The notes under the pieces are model-generated. The model was given only the letters and a program-made list of their open reading frames with translations. It was not told the DNA's origin and ran no database searches. This document shows, in pieces, positions 1 to 12,435 of a stretch of DNA of 64,000 nucleotides. Position numbers and translations under genes: made by a program. The DNA lies in NCBI GenBank assembly GCA_018340375.1, contig JAFFJZ010000001.1:19052001-19116000 (forward strand), read 5' to 3'. This DNA is from Gonatopus flavifemur (lineage: Eukaryota; Arthropoda; Insecta; Hymenoptera; Dryinidae). Positions within the stretch are counted from its first letter, which is position 1, and every line of letters begins with the position of its first letter.

Positions 1-308
1 AAACCGTGCTGCTCGTTGAAAGCACATTAAAGAAACCCACACGCTATGCATTAACCACAATATTATAGGATAATTGCTTCCTGTGACTGACTCTTTACCG
101 CAGCTTCTTCGTCGTACTTCAATTCGACGTTGTTCAGCGGCTTCCTTTCATTTGCCAAGCCGACACTTCTTCGTATCCATCTTTTCTCTTAATACTCTCT
201 CATCAACCTTTCTTCAACTTCCAACGTAGCTTTATTCCCAAACAACGAAAAATGTACGAATAAAACCTGAAATTTCAACCGGCGATTAGCATTTCTTTGT
301 CAAAGTTT

Positions 309-309
309 T

Positions 310-350
<41 letters not shown>
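309..350. repeat. (TA)n microsatellite in intron
   Basis: About 20 uninterrupted TA units lie just upstream of the acceptor at 386-387, inside the apparent intron of the first partial gene. Confidence 0.9.
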
Positions 351-354
<4 letters not shown>

Positions 355-387
355 ATATTAATTTATAACTTGGATCGAATGTTTCAG

Positions 388-607
388 ATTTCATAATGGA
401 CCAATTAAACTGAGCGAAGCGATGAGACAGAGTATGTCGAGGGATCCCGTGTCACCGGTTCTGTGGGAACCACATCTTATAGCTCTCGACAGAAGAGTTG
501 GTATAATATTACAAGCCATAAGAGACTGTATTGCTCACGAGGAATCGGATCAGGTAGTGCAAAATGGAATAGACGATCCTCAACATAAATCAGACGACAA
601 ACGATGA
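388..607 (+). CDS. 3'-terminal coding exon of an unidentified gene (partial)
   Basis: A pyrimidine-rich acceptor (TTTCAG) ends at 387. The frame that follows is open from 388 through the methionine at 422 to a TGA at 605-607, giving a 72-residue C-terminus. It begins with a short segment reading [12 protein letters not shown] and continues with a Trp-Glu-Pro-His motif, a likely amphipathic helix and a charged, disordered tail rich in Asp/Lys. The open frame upstream of the first ATG and the good splice acceptor suggest a terminal exon and not a tiny gene. I do not recognise the family. Earlier exons must lie left of the window or in positions 1-308, where I could not identify one with confidence. 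Confidence 0.5.
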
Positions 608-1276
608 TGATGATGATAATAATAATCTTTATTTTTTCAACTACGAAACGTAACACTTTGCTTCAAGAACACTGTAGCTTATCAAATTCATTTTTCAACT
701 CAATTCAACAAATACTTTTCAGCACGCTCAGTGTTTTACGTTCTTCAACTGAAGTGTATATAAAATAATTGTATATATCATGTATAATAATGAAAAATAC
801 TTCAGGGATATCGCTAAAACTACACCATAAGATACCATTCAAACGACAAGTATAAATATTTATTTAACGTTGTTTGAATATGTTGTAGACTCGCCGAGAA
901 GAGTGTATCTTAACTGTTGTGGTTTGAATGATATACACCAAGGTACTAAATGATGTAAAAATTATTTATATTTTTATTTGAATTCAAATATTCGAGAAGA
1001 AGAGAATAACCCGAGTGAAAAAATTTGCAATATATACATAATTTTGGAAATGTTTCCACTCGGGGAAGAAAGTAATCAAAATCCGAATTGAATCCACATT
1101 ATCGATCATGTATTCATGTAAAATAAGAATAATCTTGTTCAAAAATTGAGGACTGAATCATTTTGAGTTAAGTTTTAAGTAATTTTTTAACGAATAAGAT
1201 TGAATTTTACTATATTCACTTGTGAGAGAAACCAAAGCGAATGTTTTTTCTACTTGAATTTTCGAAACAATTCAAT
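608..1276. other. Non-coding, 3' flank of the first gene
   Basis: AT-rich sequence directly after the stop, starting with short GAT/AAT triplet repeats. No coding exon, RNA gene or transposon ends are visible. Confidence 0.5.
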
Positions 1277-1458
1277 CCCCGAGAGAACACGAGCCGGATA
1301 GATCGATTTTAGATGAATTTACATTCGATGAACGTTTAAAGGGAGGTTTTCTCATTTAGCGACCTCAAAATAAGGTGATTTTCTCGAATTTGTTTTTCAT
1401 GGAAGGAAGTGAATAGAGAGCTCGGGGGTTTTTACCCTTGTTAATTGAGTCTTTGGGT

Positions 1459-3957
1459 CCGGGCTGCGGAGTCGAAGCTTTCACACAGCCGACTCCGACT
1501 CCGACTCCGGCTCCGGCTCCGGCTCTAATGTTTATTCCTATGAATAAAAATTTCAAAAAAAACCAAACTTGGACATAAGATAGACATTATTCGTTATCGA
1601 GGTTTTTCGACCTGTGTTTCAATATTTTATTTATTGATATATTATTGAAGTTTGGTTTGCTAAATATGTCGAGCCTAAAATGCAAACAATATAACAGAAT
1701 TCCGAGTCGTAACTAATTTTAATGTTCTATTTCAAAATTTTATGCATGAATTATTTCTCCCATCAACATTGTTCAACAGATATAAATATTCCAAATGTTA
1801 GAACAACCTTCGTCGACAACTTTCGACAAAGAATTTTCTCTAAAACTTTCATTTATGAACCGTTGATCCGATGCAGTACATAAATTTGTATGTTTTTATA
1901 TGCAGCAGCTGATTGAACAATTAGAACCAACAGGGTGGATGAAAAAGCACGTTTCTTGATTATTTAAAAATATAATAAACACAAGAATAAATAAATCAAA
2001 AATATTTTGTTTCCGAATGTTTTCATTCTTTACTGTAAAAAATAAATGTGGAATATTTCACCAAACATCTTCCGCCATGAATAGGGAACTTGACATCCTG
2101 ATTTGGCAGAGTTTGCTCTTACTTTTTGGAGGATTCAACACCCAAAAAACGGAATAGTTCCTCAAAATGAAGGAAAAATCCCCTATTTTTGATGGAAAAA
2201 CAATTCTCCCACGACCAGGGGATGGAATCCGCCATTAAAGTGAGGAAAAACTCCCCATATTTTTTCTAGTGTTTGTAAATCTGTCACATCTCTGATAACA
2301 TCAATGAATCAGCACAATCTGCGAATGATTCTCAAACAACTCCGAAACGATTTCCGTTCTGTTAATGAGAATAAGTGCAATATAAATCTATTAAACAAAT
2401 AAGCATGGAGTGATAGCAAGATTCGTTGGAAATAAGCAGTATGGGGCTTTTTGAATAATTAGGTACCCTAGTAAAAATGAATCATATAAGAACATACATA
2501 AAGCATATAGAAACCATACATGGTCATATATGACCATATATAATTCATACGCAATCCATATTGAATCCGTATATGATCATATATGGCCCATACAGAATCC
2601 ATATATGACCTTTCGATGCAAAACTTTCCCATACATGTGAAAAAATTCTGTCACATATGAAATATTTTTCGTATATGGATTTTATATGGATTATATATGA
2701 GTCATATATGATCATATATGGATCACATATAGATTAAATATGGATTGTATATGATTCTATGCATTTTCATATATGAATTATATATGAATTTTATATGTAT
2801 TATGTATGGATTATTTATGGGTCATATATGTTCGTTTTTTACTAGGGTAATAATTACGGACTTATCTTTCATTTGAAACTTTCGTATTTATTGCAAACTT
2901 GTTATACTGATCAAAAGAGAGAGAAATCCCATACAGCAAATCAGTTCAGAAAGAGTGCGCAGAGAATTCAATTGGGGTCGGATGAATTCAATATGAATTC
3001 TTAAGAATTCTTTTTCAACTCCTATGCCGTATATATGGGATTTCAGTGCTGCAACAACCTTAGCTCTCCCTGCAGAAACTGAATCATTCGGAACGATCGA
3101 TAGTGCAAATCTCTGATCAAAAACATGATTCGAACTTATTTAGAATCATTTGAGTCTGAAACGACTTATTTGAAATTTTTACATTTCTCATTGGAGAAAT
3201 TTCATTTTGATAAGAATCAATTCTTTGAATGATCTCAGTTTTACGGGGACGTTACATTCCCACTTAGAGATGTCCTATGACTCCCTTTCTCCATTCTCAT
3301 ACTTTTATAGTTCCATTGATATAAAAAATCATAGCACCTTCTTACCGAACAGATTATGTAAACAAACACATCAATTTCCACTTTCATTTTTTTATTCATC
3401 TTGTTTATGTTAACAAAGAATTCTATGCATTTGATTTCGAAACATTAGACTTTGAACTTCGAATCAACGTGTGAAAGTACATTGTCCATTATTTAACATA
3501 TGGATTCCTCGTTTGTGTTGGATAAAAATTGAAAAAAGTTTTTGCATGCAAATTTCATCTCTCAACTGATGCACCTGAGATTCACCTGAGAAGATTGAAT
3601 ATGTGTATTTAGAAAAATGAGCCAAAGAAATTAAAACGTATTCCAAACAGCACACGAAGTTCTCTGGATGTTTTGAAACCATAGCCTAGGTTGTGCGAGT
3701 CTTAACCCCCAAAAGCACATATTTCCAATCTTTAGAGCATTTTCACTTTTAATGCAGCTAAACACGTTCTGAAAACTTTCTTTTCATATACTACAGGATG
3801 TTTCGTGATGTTTTTCTAACGTAATTTCATGAAAACTAACTTTTTTTTTTAAGTAGTCGAAAGAGGAGTCGGAGTCGATGAAATAACATTCGACTCCGAC
3901 TCCCCTTTCGACTCCATCCATCATCCCACGACTCCCGACTCCGATTCCACAGCCCTC
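1459..3957. mobile_element. hAT-like non-autonomous element with GGAGTC subterminal repeats
   Basis: Bounded by a perfect 8-bp direct repeat CTTTGGGT (1451-1458 and 3958-3965), the target duplication size of hAT elements. Ends are CCGGGCTGCGGAGTCG and its inverted partner CCACAGCCCTC, near the hAT-style consensus CAGGGCTGTGGAGTCG. Both subterminal regions carry degenerate GACTCC/GGCTCC hexamer arrays (1489-1527 and 3860-3945). The 2.5 kb interior has no transposase reading frame and itself contains the palindromic element at 2462-2848. It could be two solo hAT ends trapping unrelated DNA, but the shared target duplication argues for a single insertion. Confidence 0.65.
2462..2848. mobile_element. 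Palindromic ATATGG-rich MITE (TIR ACCCTAGTAAAAA)
   Basis: Inverted ends ACCCTAGTAAAAA (from 2465) and TTTTTACTAGGGT (to 2848), with an 8-bp direct repeat AATAATTA on both sides (2454-2461 and 2849-2856). The interior is almost wholly made of imperfect CATATATGGA-type units in both orientations, so it could fold into a long hairpin. No coding capacity. Confidence 0.7.
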
Positions 3958-4649
3958 CTTTGGGTGCATACAAAAATTTTGTTCAATAAAAAATAATGCC
4001 ATGGGAATTGTTGATACCCGTTGGAACATAAGCAGCTACAAAAACAGTGATCACTCGGGCGCCACTATAGCACTTAGAAAAATTATCAGACATCAAAGAT
4101 CTGAAAATTTTTATGAAATATATTATATTTGTTGGAGGTTGTAACAATAAAACCATTGGAAAGTCTAAAATTAAAAAAATGACAGACATGGAAGCAAACG
4201 TTTGGTAGCGTTTTTGCACCTTTTTTTCGCTCTTTAAAGTTATATAAAAAGAAAACAGAAGGTGAATGGCATCTCCATTTAGATTCATCCTCCAATAAAT
4301 TCAATCAGCTTCAAAATAAAAAAAAAAGAGCGATCCGTTCAGTAGTTTTCGAGATATCGTGGAGCCAAACTTGAAAAACATGGTTTCCAGAAAAACGCCT
4401 TTGAAGTTTCGGAATACGAATCCTTTAACTTGAGAAAATTTTTTCCATGTACTTTAAGACCCATTCAATGAGTTTCAAATAACTCGAGTTTCTAATTTAC
4501 CCCCTTCTTGAGAAAAAAAAATTCGAGAAAATCATCTTATTTCGGAATTCGCTTGATGAGAAGAACCTCCCCTTAATAAACCTTCGAATGTCCATAGCTC
4601 CATTTTAAGTTAGATAAACGTTTATCGAACGATCCTGTTCTCTTGGGGA

Positions 4650-5859
4650 TATTTCGGTGTAAAACAGTTTTTCAATGATCCAAAAGGCTTTTAGCATCAA
4701 TACATATGCAATCTAATAATAATTCAGTCCGAAAGCTCAACAAACCTGTGGTATAATACCAAAAATGTGGCATGCATACGAACTGTAATAGTGTAATTGA
4801 AATAAATATCTGACTACTTATAAAATGTGTAGGGACATACATATAACTGAACATCAAATTGTGTAACGCATAAGAATTAATTCTATCGAAGTTCCTTTAG
4901 TCTAAGCTTTTTGTATAATTTCCTATATTCCTCTCCCTCTACGTTACATTGTAAAATATTATATAAATACCATTGAAAAACTGTTGATTAATATGATCAC
5001 TTATGCGCACAATTTAATTGGTTCAATGAAATAATGATGAATCTTTCGAGATGAAATTATGAATAAAGTGTTTTTTATTTGAATTCTATGGTATTTTTAT
5101 CTTCATTTTAGAGTATGGTAAGGGGTGTGGTATTCAACAAAGTGTTGACATTATTTTCGTACCGTTGACAACACAGAACAACAAAAATTTCAGAGCAATC
5201 GAATAAACGGGCGAGTGCGTGACTCTCGTTGAGTGCACCTGAAAGTAGACAACCGCCTCTCATCGCGTCTTTACGATCAACATATTCTGCCAATAGATAG
5301 GCGCCTAAGAGATTGCGGATTGTTTTAAATTTTAAGGGAACACCAGCGATCCCTCACGATGCAATCCGGGCTAAATTGTTCGAAAATAAAGCAACCCTAT
5401 TGAAAAGTTCTTATAAATTTTAATTAATTCTCATTATTTTTAGGACAGAAAATGCATGAAATGTTGAATTTATTTTAATATTCAATAAGCAAAAAGATGT
5501 CCATATAACGTTCACTGGAAGTTGAAAATTAAGAAGTAGCACGAGGCAAAATTGTTAATTGTAGTGGAGGGGACGTCGATTTCTCCCTACTTTCGTTCCC
5601 TACAGCCCCTACTAAGCGAGGCTTATAACCAGATTGGATTGCATCTTAGATAAGAATTGTTATTAGTCAATTTCTCACGGTGAATTGAGACGAATTTGAT
5701 AAACTAGAACGGTAACGTTAGTGTTAATGTGAATTAGGCGTTACAATGAATTCGTTAAAAATGATTGGGAGGGATGAAAGCATTGAGAATCGGATTGTAA
5801 GTAATCCAAGTACTTAATCTTCTATGACGAATGAGAACTGATTGATGAAAACGATGAAT
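4650..5859. other. Intergenic, no recognised feature
   Basis: About 1.2 kb of AT-rich sequence. Short reading frames here have no recognisable motifs. A short GC-richer stretch around 5320-5650 did not resolve into a gene or a bounded repeat. Confidence 0.4.
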
Positions 5860-5861
5860 TA

Positions 5862-6886
<1,025 letters not shown>

Positions 6887-6926
6887 TAGGTTCCAGTGTA
6901 CGAAACTTTTATTTTGAGGGAACGAT

Positions 6927-7479
6927 TTGAATTATTTTAATTTATATATAGACAAAGCGATGAACGAAGTGAAGGAGCAAGTGCAATTGAAATTACAGAT
7001 TCAGGGAGAAATTGTAAGCATGTTGAGATTTGCGGATGACATAGCTATATTAGCTACGAGTGGTTCTGAGTTAAAAAATATTCCCAACACTATGAAAACA
7101 ATATTACTAAAAAACTATTGTATGAATATAAATAAAGACAAAACAAAATTCATGATTTGTACAACAGCGAAAACATCAAGAAGAACAAAAGTCAAAATAG
7201 ATGTAGAGACAATTCAGCAAGTGAAAGAATTCAAATATCTAGGGAGCATAATTACAGAAAACGGTCAAAGCGAAAGAGGTATGAGAGCAAGAATAGCACA
7301 AGGAAAATAGGCTGTTCACAAGAAGGAACAGTTACTATGCTGAGAGAATATTGGCTCAACAGTAAGGAAGAAATTCTTGAAGAGTTACGTTTGGAGGACG
7401 GCATTATATGATTGCGAAACTTGGACAATTGGAAAAACGGATCAACAAAGACTCGAAGGTCTTGAAATGTAGTGTTATT
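6927..7479 (+). pseudogene. Non-LTR retrotransposon reverse transcriptase remnant (RTE/Jockey-like)
   Basis: The frame from 6927 reads the C-terminal half of a reverse transcriptase: a palm motif with FADD at the catalytic YxDD position (near 7030), then MNINKDKTKFMI and FKYLGSIIT, typical of RTE/CR1/Jockey group elements. The frame stops at 7308-7310. The same frame then continues with typical family sequence (TALYDCETWTIGKTDQQRLE) broken by further stops. It ends abruptly where mariner 2 begins at 7482, and its 5' side begins next to mariner 1. It is a dead, double-truncated fragment on which two mariners have landed. Confidence 0.8.
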
Positions 7480-7481
7480 TA

Positions 7482-8237
7482 CTACTGTGGGCAAAAAGTA
7501 AGGTGAATTTGTTTGTATAATAAAAAATCTTCATTTATTATTCTACATCAATTTCATCTCCTTCAAAGTAATCCCCTCTCGATAAAATACACTTATGCCA
7601 ACGTTTTTTCCAATCATCGAAACATGCTAAATAGTCCCTTTCCGGTATAGCCATCAGCGCCTTCTTCGATTCAGCTTTTATCTCCTCAATCGACTCGAAA
7701 GGCTTTCCCCGGAGTGGTCTCTTGAGTTTTGGGAATAGCCAGAAGTCACACGGAGCCAAATCAGGCGAATACGGTGGTTGCGGAACGATATGCGTCGAAC
7801 TTTTGGCGAAATGGTCACGAAGAACGAGTGCAGTATGAGACGGTGCATTATCGTGATGCAAAAACCAAGAGTTGTTGGCCCATAATTCTGGTCTTAATAT
7901 CCTTCTGATATTCCGATCATATCAGTAAGGTCTCTAACAGTCAACCGACGATTTTTGAGCACTAATTCCTTCACTTCATCGACGTGTTGGTCATCTGTTG
8001 ACGTCGATGGTCGTCCGGAGCGCTCCAAGTCATCAATACGTTCTCGACCCTCTTTGAAGTCTTTGTACCACTTATAAACATTTTTCTGCGACATGGTAGA
8101 ATCACCAAAGGCCTTCCGCAACATCCTCAAAGTTTCCGCAGCCGAAATTTCATTCCGCAAACAAAATTTGATTGCACTTCTCTGCTCAATTGAATCAGAC
8201 ATTGTAAAAATCGAAAAATGCACTCTTGGTCGTTTCC
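7482..8237 (-). mobile_element. mariner element 2, internally deleted and end-truncated
   Basis: The left end CTACTGTGGGCAAAAAGTA follows TA at 7480-7481. The minus strand encodes a split transposase: an N-terminal helix-turn-helix part starting [18 protein letters not shown] (ATG near 8202) and a C-terminal part starting MHHDNAPSHT with PYSPDLAPCDFWLF. These contain the second and third aspartates of DD34D; the block with the first is deleted. The 5' end is cut off at 8237 by the adjoining CCCTGGT MITE, and the right TIR is not found. Its protein is similar to, but clearly diverged from, that of mariner 1. Confidence 0.85.
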
Positions 8238-8437
8238 CTGGTTTAAAAAAACCATTGATTCTCGCCAAATCTCACTAAATTACAGTTGAATTTGGACAAT
8301 GTTCTGGCCGAATCTCATCCAGCAAATGTCAATGAGATTTGGTCAGAAAGAACAGTCGATTCTCGCCAAATCTCACTGAATCTGGCCAAATCTCATTTAA
8401 TTTCATTTGTCAGAAGTAATGGATTCTTTTAACCAGG
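8238..8437. mobile_element. MITE, CCCTGGTTTAAAA family, copy 1
   Basis: Inverted ends CCCTGGTTTAAAA and TTTTAACCAGGG enclose about 200 bp rich in GATTCTCGCCAAATCTCA-type motifs in both orientations. It abuts the truncated mariner 2. Copies with related interiors are at 12436-12643 and 33889-36002. No coding capacity. Confidence 0.75.
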
Positions 8438-8621
8438 GTTGGTAAACACAAGCGTAAATGTATTACTGATAATGACATTGACATGAATTATATTTCAAGC
8501 CCCGTTTCTCGAGATTACAGATGTAGTACGTACTTCGTCCGCCAGATGCCACAACGTTCAGAGTCCTCCAAAGAAAAAATTCCCTATACTTACCCGGCTC
8601 TTTGACTATGTGATCATGGAC

Positions 8622-8988
8622 GGTAGGGCACTACAATCCAGAACGTTCATTATCTAGAAAGTGCAAAATCCCGAGTGCCAATATCCAGAAGGGGCAAAAT
8701 CCCGAATACTCATTATACAGAATGTTCATAGTCCCGAATAAAAAAATATATATTTTAATATAAATCAAATAATTGACCAGTTTAATCGTAAGAAATTAAT
8801 TGTCCTCACTTACTATGCGTTAACAAATAATTTTTCATTATAAAAGTGGCCAATTATTTGATTTATATTAAAATATATATTTTTTTATTCGGGACCATGA
8901 ACATTCTGTATAATGAGCATTCGGGATTTTGCCCATTCTGGATATTGGCACTCGGGATTTTGCACTTTCTGGATTGTAGTGCCCTACC
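8622..8988. mobile_element. Long-TIR fold-back element with 9-bp target duplication
   Basis: Nearly identical inverted arms of about 150 bp (8622-8780 and 8847-8988), beginning GGTAGGGCACTACAATCCAG, are separated by a 66 bp loop. The element is flanked by a perfect 9-bp direct repeat ATCATGGAC (8613-8621 and 8989-8997). Nine-base duplications with long terminal inverted repeats are typical of Mutator-like elements, so a MULE-derived MITE is the best inference. The arms contain several AATCCCGA/TCGGGATT motifs. Confidence 0.8.
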
Positions 8989-8997
8989 ATCATGGAC

Positions 8998-9605
8998 TGC
9001 CAGTTACCCCCACTTTTCCCATCTAAACAATGTGAAGATTTGTCGCCAACATTAATCGAGATTTTCGATATTTAAGCTCCCCCTCATCAGCTAAAATCGC
9101 GGGTAATTTGAAAAATTAGAATGTACAATTCAGTAATCTTTAATGATATTCAATAATTAGGCATTGTTACGGAATAAAAACATTAACGATGAGGATTCCG
9201 GTGTTTAAAACGACATGTAGTATAAGAATTATGTATTTTACGTATTATAATGTAATGATCGCAAGCAGTTAAATATATGGAACTTATTCATGTTAACTTT
9301 AAATCAAAGTATTGAATAAAATGGTTTATGCAGTGATTATAATAAATTCTTTATGATTTCAAACTTAATGATAATAAAATGTTTATTCAACATTGTGACA
9401 ACATACATATCAGAGGTTAGACAATCCAAAACAATCTGACAAAGGACACATGCAAAACACATGCAATATTTGGAAGAAGTGTGATTTAAATATCTTGATT
9501 TAGTGTGAAAAATAAAATATTTATCATCTTGAATAAAGGTATTTGGAAGCATTGGATCAAGTACCATTAAAGAATTATTCCAAAAGTAGTGAGATGTTAC
9601 TTCCG
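8998..9605. other. Intergenic, no gene seen
   Basis: AT-rich sequence. The part nearest 9605 may be the continuation of the interrupted gag-like reading frame at 10250-10601, but it carries stops and no clear motif. Confidence 0.35.
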
Positions 9606-10249
9606 CCCGTATGGAAATATTTCGCTGAAAAATGTCTGTAAAACTATGAAAAATCTCTGAAAAAAATGAAAAAATTCTGAGAAACTCTGACAAACTCTGA
9701 CAAACTCTGAGAATCTCTAAAATTTTGATGAGAAATCTAATATTTTTGGGACATTCTTTACAGACTTTTTTCAGACTTTTTTCAGAGTTTCTCAGAGTTT
9801 TTTCATTCTTTTTCAGAGAAATAGTAACGAAATTGCACTCTGAAAAAACTCTGACAAAACTCTGATGGATTGCTAACATTTTTCTGACTTTTAGAAAAAA
9901 ATTAGAAAATTTTCAAACACTTTTTCACACATGATATTTGAATATGGCATATGAATGTATTTATTGAATTTCAGGATTTTTCAATAATCAGAAAAATGTC
10001 AACAATTTATTAGAGTTTTGTCAGAGTTTTTTTAGAGTGCAATTTCGTTACTATTTCTCTGAAAAAGTATGAAAAAACTCTGAGAAACTCTGAAAAAAGT
10101 CTGTAAAGAATGTCCCAAAAATATTAAATTTCTCATCAAAATTTCAGAGATTCTCAGAGTTTGTCAGAGTTTCTCAAAGTTTTTTCATTTTTTTTCAGAG
10201 ATTTTTCATAGTTTCACAGACATTTTTCAGCGAAACATTTCCATACGGG
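9606..10249. mobile_element. Fold-back MITE with about 270 bp inverted arms
   Basis: Two long inverted arms (9606-9890 and 9985-10249) run from CCCGTATGGAAAT to its complement and are rich in CTCTGA/TCAGAG repeats. They enclose a loop of about 100 bp. It interrupts the minus-strand gag-like frame at 10250-10601. I see no convincing target duplication. A diverged relative may lie at about 11915-12430. Confidence 0.8.
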
Positions 10250-10601
10250 TGTCCTCCAACAGCATGGATATTCCTGCTCCCAAAGAGGTTAGTGCAGTAC
10301 CCATTTGTTGTTGCGCTTCACAATAATGTCCATCCCTTTTAAGAGCAATTTCGCTCATCGTAGGAACAATTTCTGGATTCAACTTTTGAGCTTTAGGGAT
10401 ATCCAAACAATTGTACTTCTCTAGAAGTGTATCGACTTCAGTTTTTGGTACACCCTTTTTTATCCAAACCTTCCACCTGGTCTCTAACGAGGGGTGTAAT
10501 TCGAATCGGAGCCCATTTGTTTCTGAGGGGTCTGCTCCAAGCACTTCTAGCAAATCTTCATCAAGTGCATCAAATAGCCCACACAGCATGCAGTTCTTCA
10601 A
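10250..10601 (-). pseudogene. Possible retroelement gag-like remnant, interrupted by fold-back insertion
   Basis: A minus-strand frame starting at 10601 encodes about 117 residues before running into the fold-back element. It includes GADPSETNGLRFELHP, a Trp-rich stretch (TRWKVWIKKG), a block ending TMSEIALKRDGHY, and MGTALTSLGAGISMLL. This pattern (short conserved domain, K/R-rich helix, 'KRD' block, small hydrophobic helix) reminds me of uncharacterised transposon-borne proteins of invertebrates, but I cannot name the family. The start methionine may be internal. It is broken on its 3' side. Confidence 0.4.
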
Positions 10602-10638
10602 GACGTCTCAAAGAGTCCTGAATTCATGTATCTTCAAG

Positions 10639-10679
10639 ACATTTCTAAAAGACATCTTAAAGATGTCTTTTAGAAATGT
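10639..10679. repeat. Perfect 20-bp-arm palindrome
   Basis: Two perfect 20-base arms (first half ACATTTCTAAAAGACATCTT) around one base. It sits in a region of repeated TTCTTGAAGA/AAGACATCT motifs (10600-10780), probably the centre of a decayed MITE. Confidence 0.7.
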
Positions 10680-12435
10680 ATGAAAGATCCCTTGCTGCGC
10701 GAGTTCTATAAGACAACTGTAATTGAGATATATTCAAGAACACTCATAAGCATTTCTTGAAGATATCTTCAAGAGCACTTTTAGAACAATCCCAATAGAC
10801 CAATATAGTTATTATATTATAATATAGTTATTCACAGTCTCACAGTGTCCCCAATTATAGTCACGGAAACCAACTCTTATATCCACGAAAACGAAAACTT
10901 ATGTCCACGAAAACCCCCCTCATTTCGTAGTTTTTCGTGGCTCTTTCGTGACATTTGCGTGTCTTTACCAGGGTGTAAGGATCTAATTACCCCAAGTAAT
11001 TTACCGCACCATAACTGTCCTCTTGATGCGTGACAAATATTCATGAGCTATTTCCTAAACTTGTCCCTCTGCGTACAATGCTGAAATTTCTACTGAAGGG
11101 CCAGGACAGGACGTAGTGATATAAATTAAAAATCCTGGCTATGAATACAAAAATCGGGCCAATTTCAGCATCGTCTCTGCGTACCAACAAAAATCTTTTC
11201 TCATGAAATTTTTGATGAGGTAGAAAATATTCAAACCACTGATACTCCTAAAATATTTATATTTTTATCAAATTGACTTTTTATTCGATACAATAATTCT
11301 TTTATGCGTTATGATAGCATTCACTTCCTTCCAACTATTTCGTTCTTCACATGTATCACAAAAATCTCAATACATTCTACTTAATCTTGTCAAACTTTGT
11401 TTGTACAGTGTATGCTGCTTTTCATACTTCAAGTCAAATACTTCAGTTCATGGATTTGAAAGCTTCTGATAAAAAGCAATGATAGATAAAAATGTATTCC
11501 CATTGAAAAGGTCTCTGATGAAGACAAATCATATGAAATGTAATAAATCTTTTCAATACACATATATCTCTATGAGATTTATATGCAGACTTATATATGA
11601 TTTATATCAACACCTTATCAACAAGAATATTTGCACGAAATAAATCAATCTAAATGAATGCTCGAAACGATGTCAACCGTCTTGTACATTCCCCTACACG
11701 ATCATATCTCAAAAAAGATTCATTATTCAACTAAATTTTGATAAATTGAAATATCTCTTATAAAACATAACACTTTATACATATATGTTTACTCCAACTT
11801 GTTTTTTACGCGCACTTTCGCACAATCACCGACTATTACATTTCTATAAATTGACGTAAAAAATGGTAACAAAAAATAATATACAAAATCCAATAACGCT
11901 TTGAAAAGAGTCATCCCTAGTAAAAATTCCATTGGAATCCGCGTGGGAAATATTTTGTTGAAACATTTCTGCCGAACCATGAATGATTTCTGGAAAACAT
12001 AGCATTCTCTTTGCAAAAATTTTCTATGAAAACTCTAATACATTTGAAATATTCTGTACAGAATTTTTTTCAGAATTTACAAGAGGTGTTTTCATTTTCG
12101 TTTTCTTTTTTTTCCAGACCAATGGGTCAAAAATTGCGCTCTGAAAACATTTTAACGGGGGTACAATAAGAAATTTCTTACTTTTCTATGATTATTGAAC
12201 AATTTTTGAATACTATGAACATATCAAAATATGTTATATTCAAATATTATATGTAAAAAAACAAAATTTTTCAATTTCTCTTCAATGCTCTGAGAAAAAT
12301 GAAAAATTCATTTTAGTTTCCATTTGTCTGAAAAAAAAGTCTACAAAGAAGGTTTCAAACTTATATCGCATAAGTTTTCAGAGTTTGTCAAAATTTTGTA
12401 GATTTTATGGAGAGAATATGCTGTATCTTTCACAG

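Larger units (their letters stand above)
1340..4572. mobile_element. TTAA-flanked non-autonomous element (piggyBac-like), interrupted
   Basis: It starts AGGGAGGTTTTCTCAT and ends in the inverted form AACCTCCCC, and is flanked on both sides by TTAA (1336-1339 and 4573-4576), the hallmark of piggyBac-type insertion. Subterminal inverted repeats containing GGTGATTTTCTCGAATT occur near both ends. A second copy without the inner insertion is at 60161-60765. No transposase is encoded. The element is split by the hAT-like insertion at 1459-3957; without it the element is about 0.73 kb. Confidence 0.75.
1277..4649. mobile_element. MITE (TIR CCCCRAGAGAACA) interrupted by nested insertions
   Basis: The outer layer of a nest. 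The left end at 1277 (CCCCGAGAGAACA) is the reverse complement of the right end at 4637-4649 (TGTTCTCTTGGGG). Only about 60 bp of this element lies left of the insertion at 1336 and about 75 bp right of it. A related uninterrupted copy lies at 43649-43794 and shows what the element looked like before the insertion. It encodes nothing. I did not find a clear target-site duplication. Confidence 0.7.

Noticed and set aside
1365..1556. Minus-strand frame with Gly-Ala/Gly-Val repeats
   Set aside because: It is the translation of the GGCTCC/GACTCC hexamer array at the hAT-like end and not a gene.
9337..9879. 180-codon minus frame
   Set aside because: It spans a fold-back arm and the unrelated left flank; composition reflects CTCTGA repeats, with no conserved motif.
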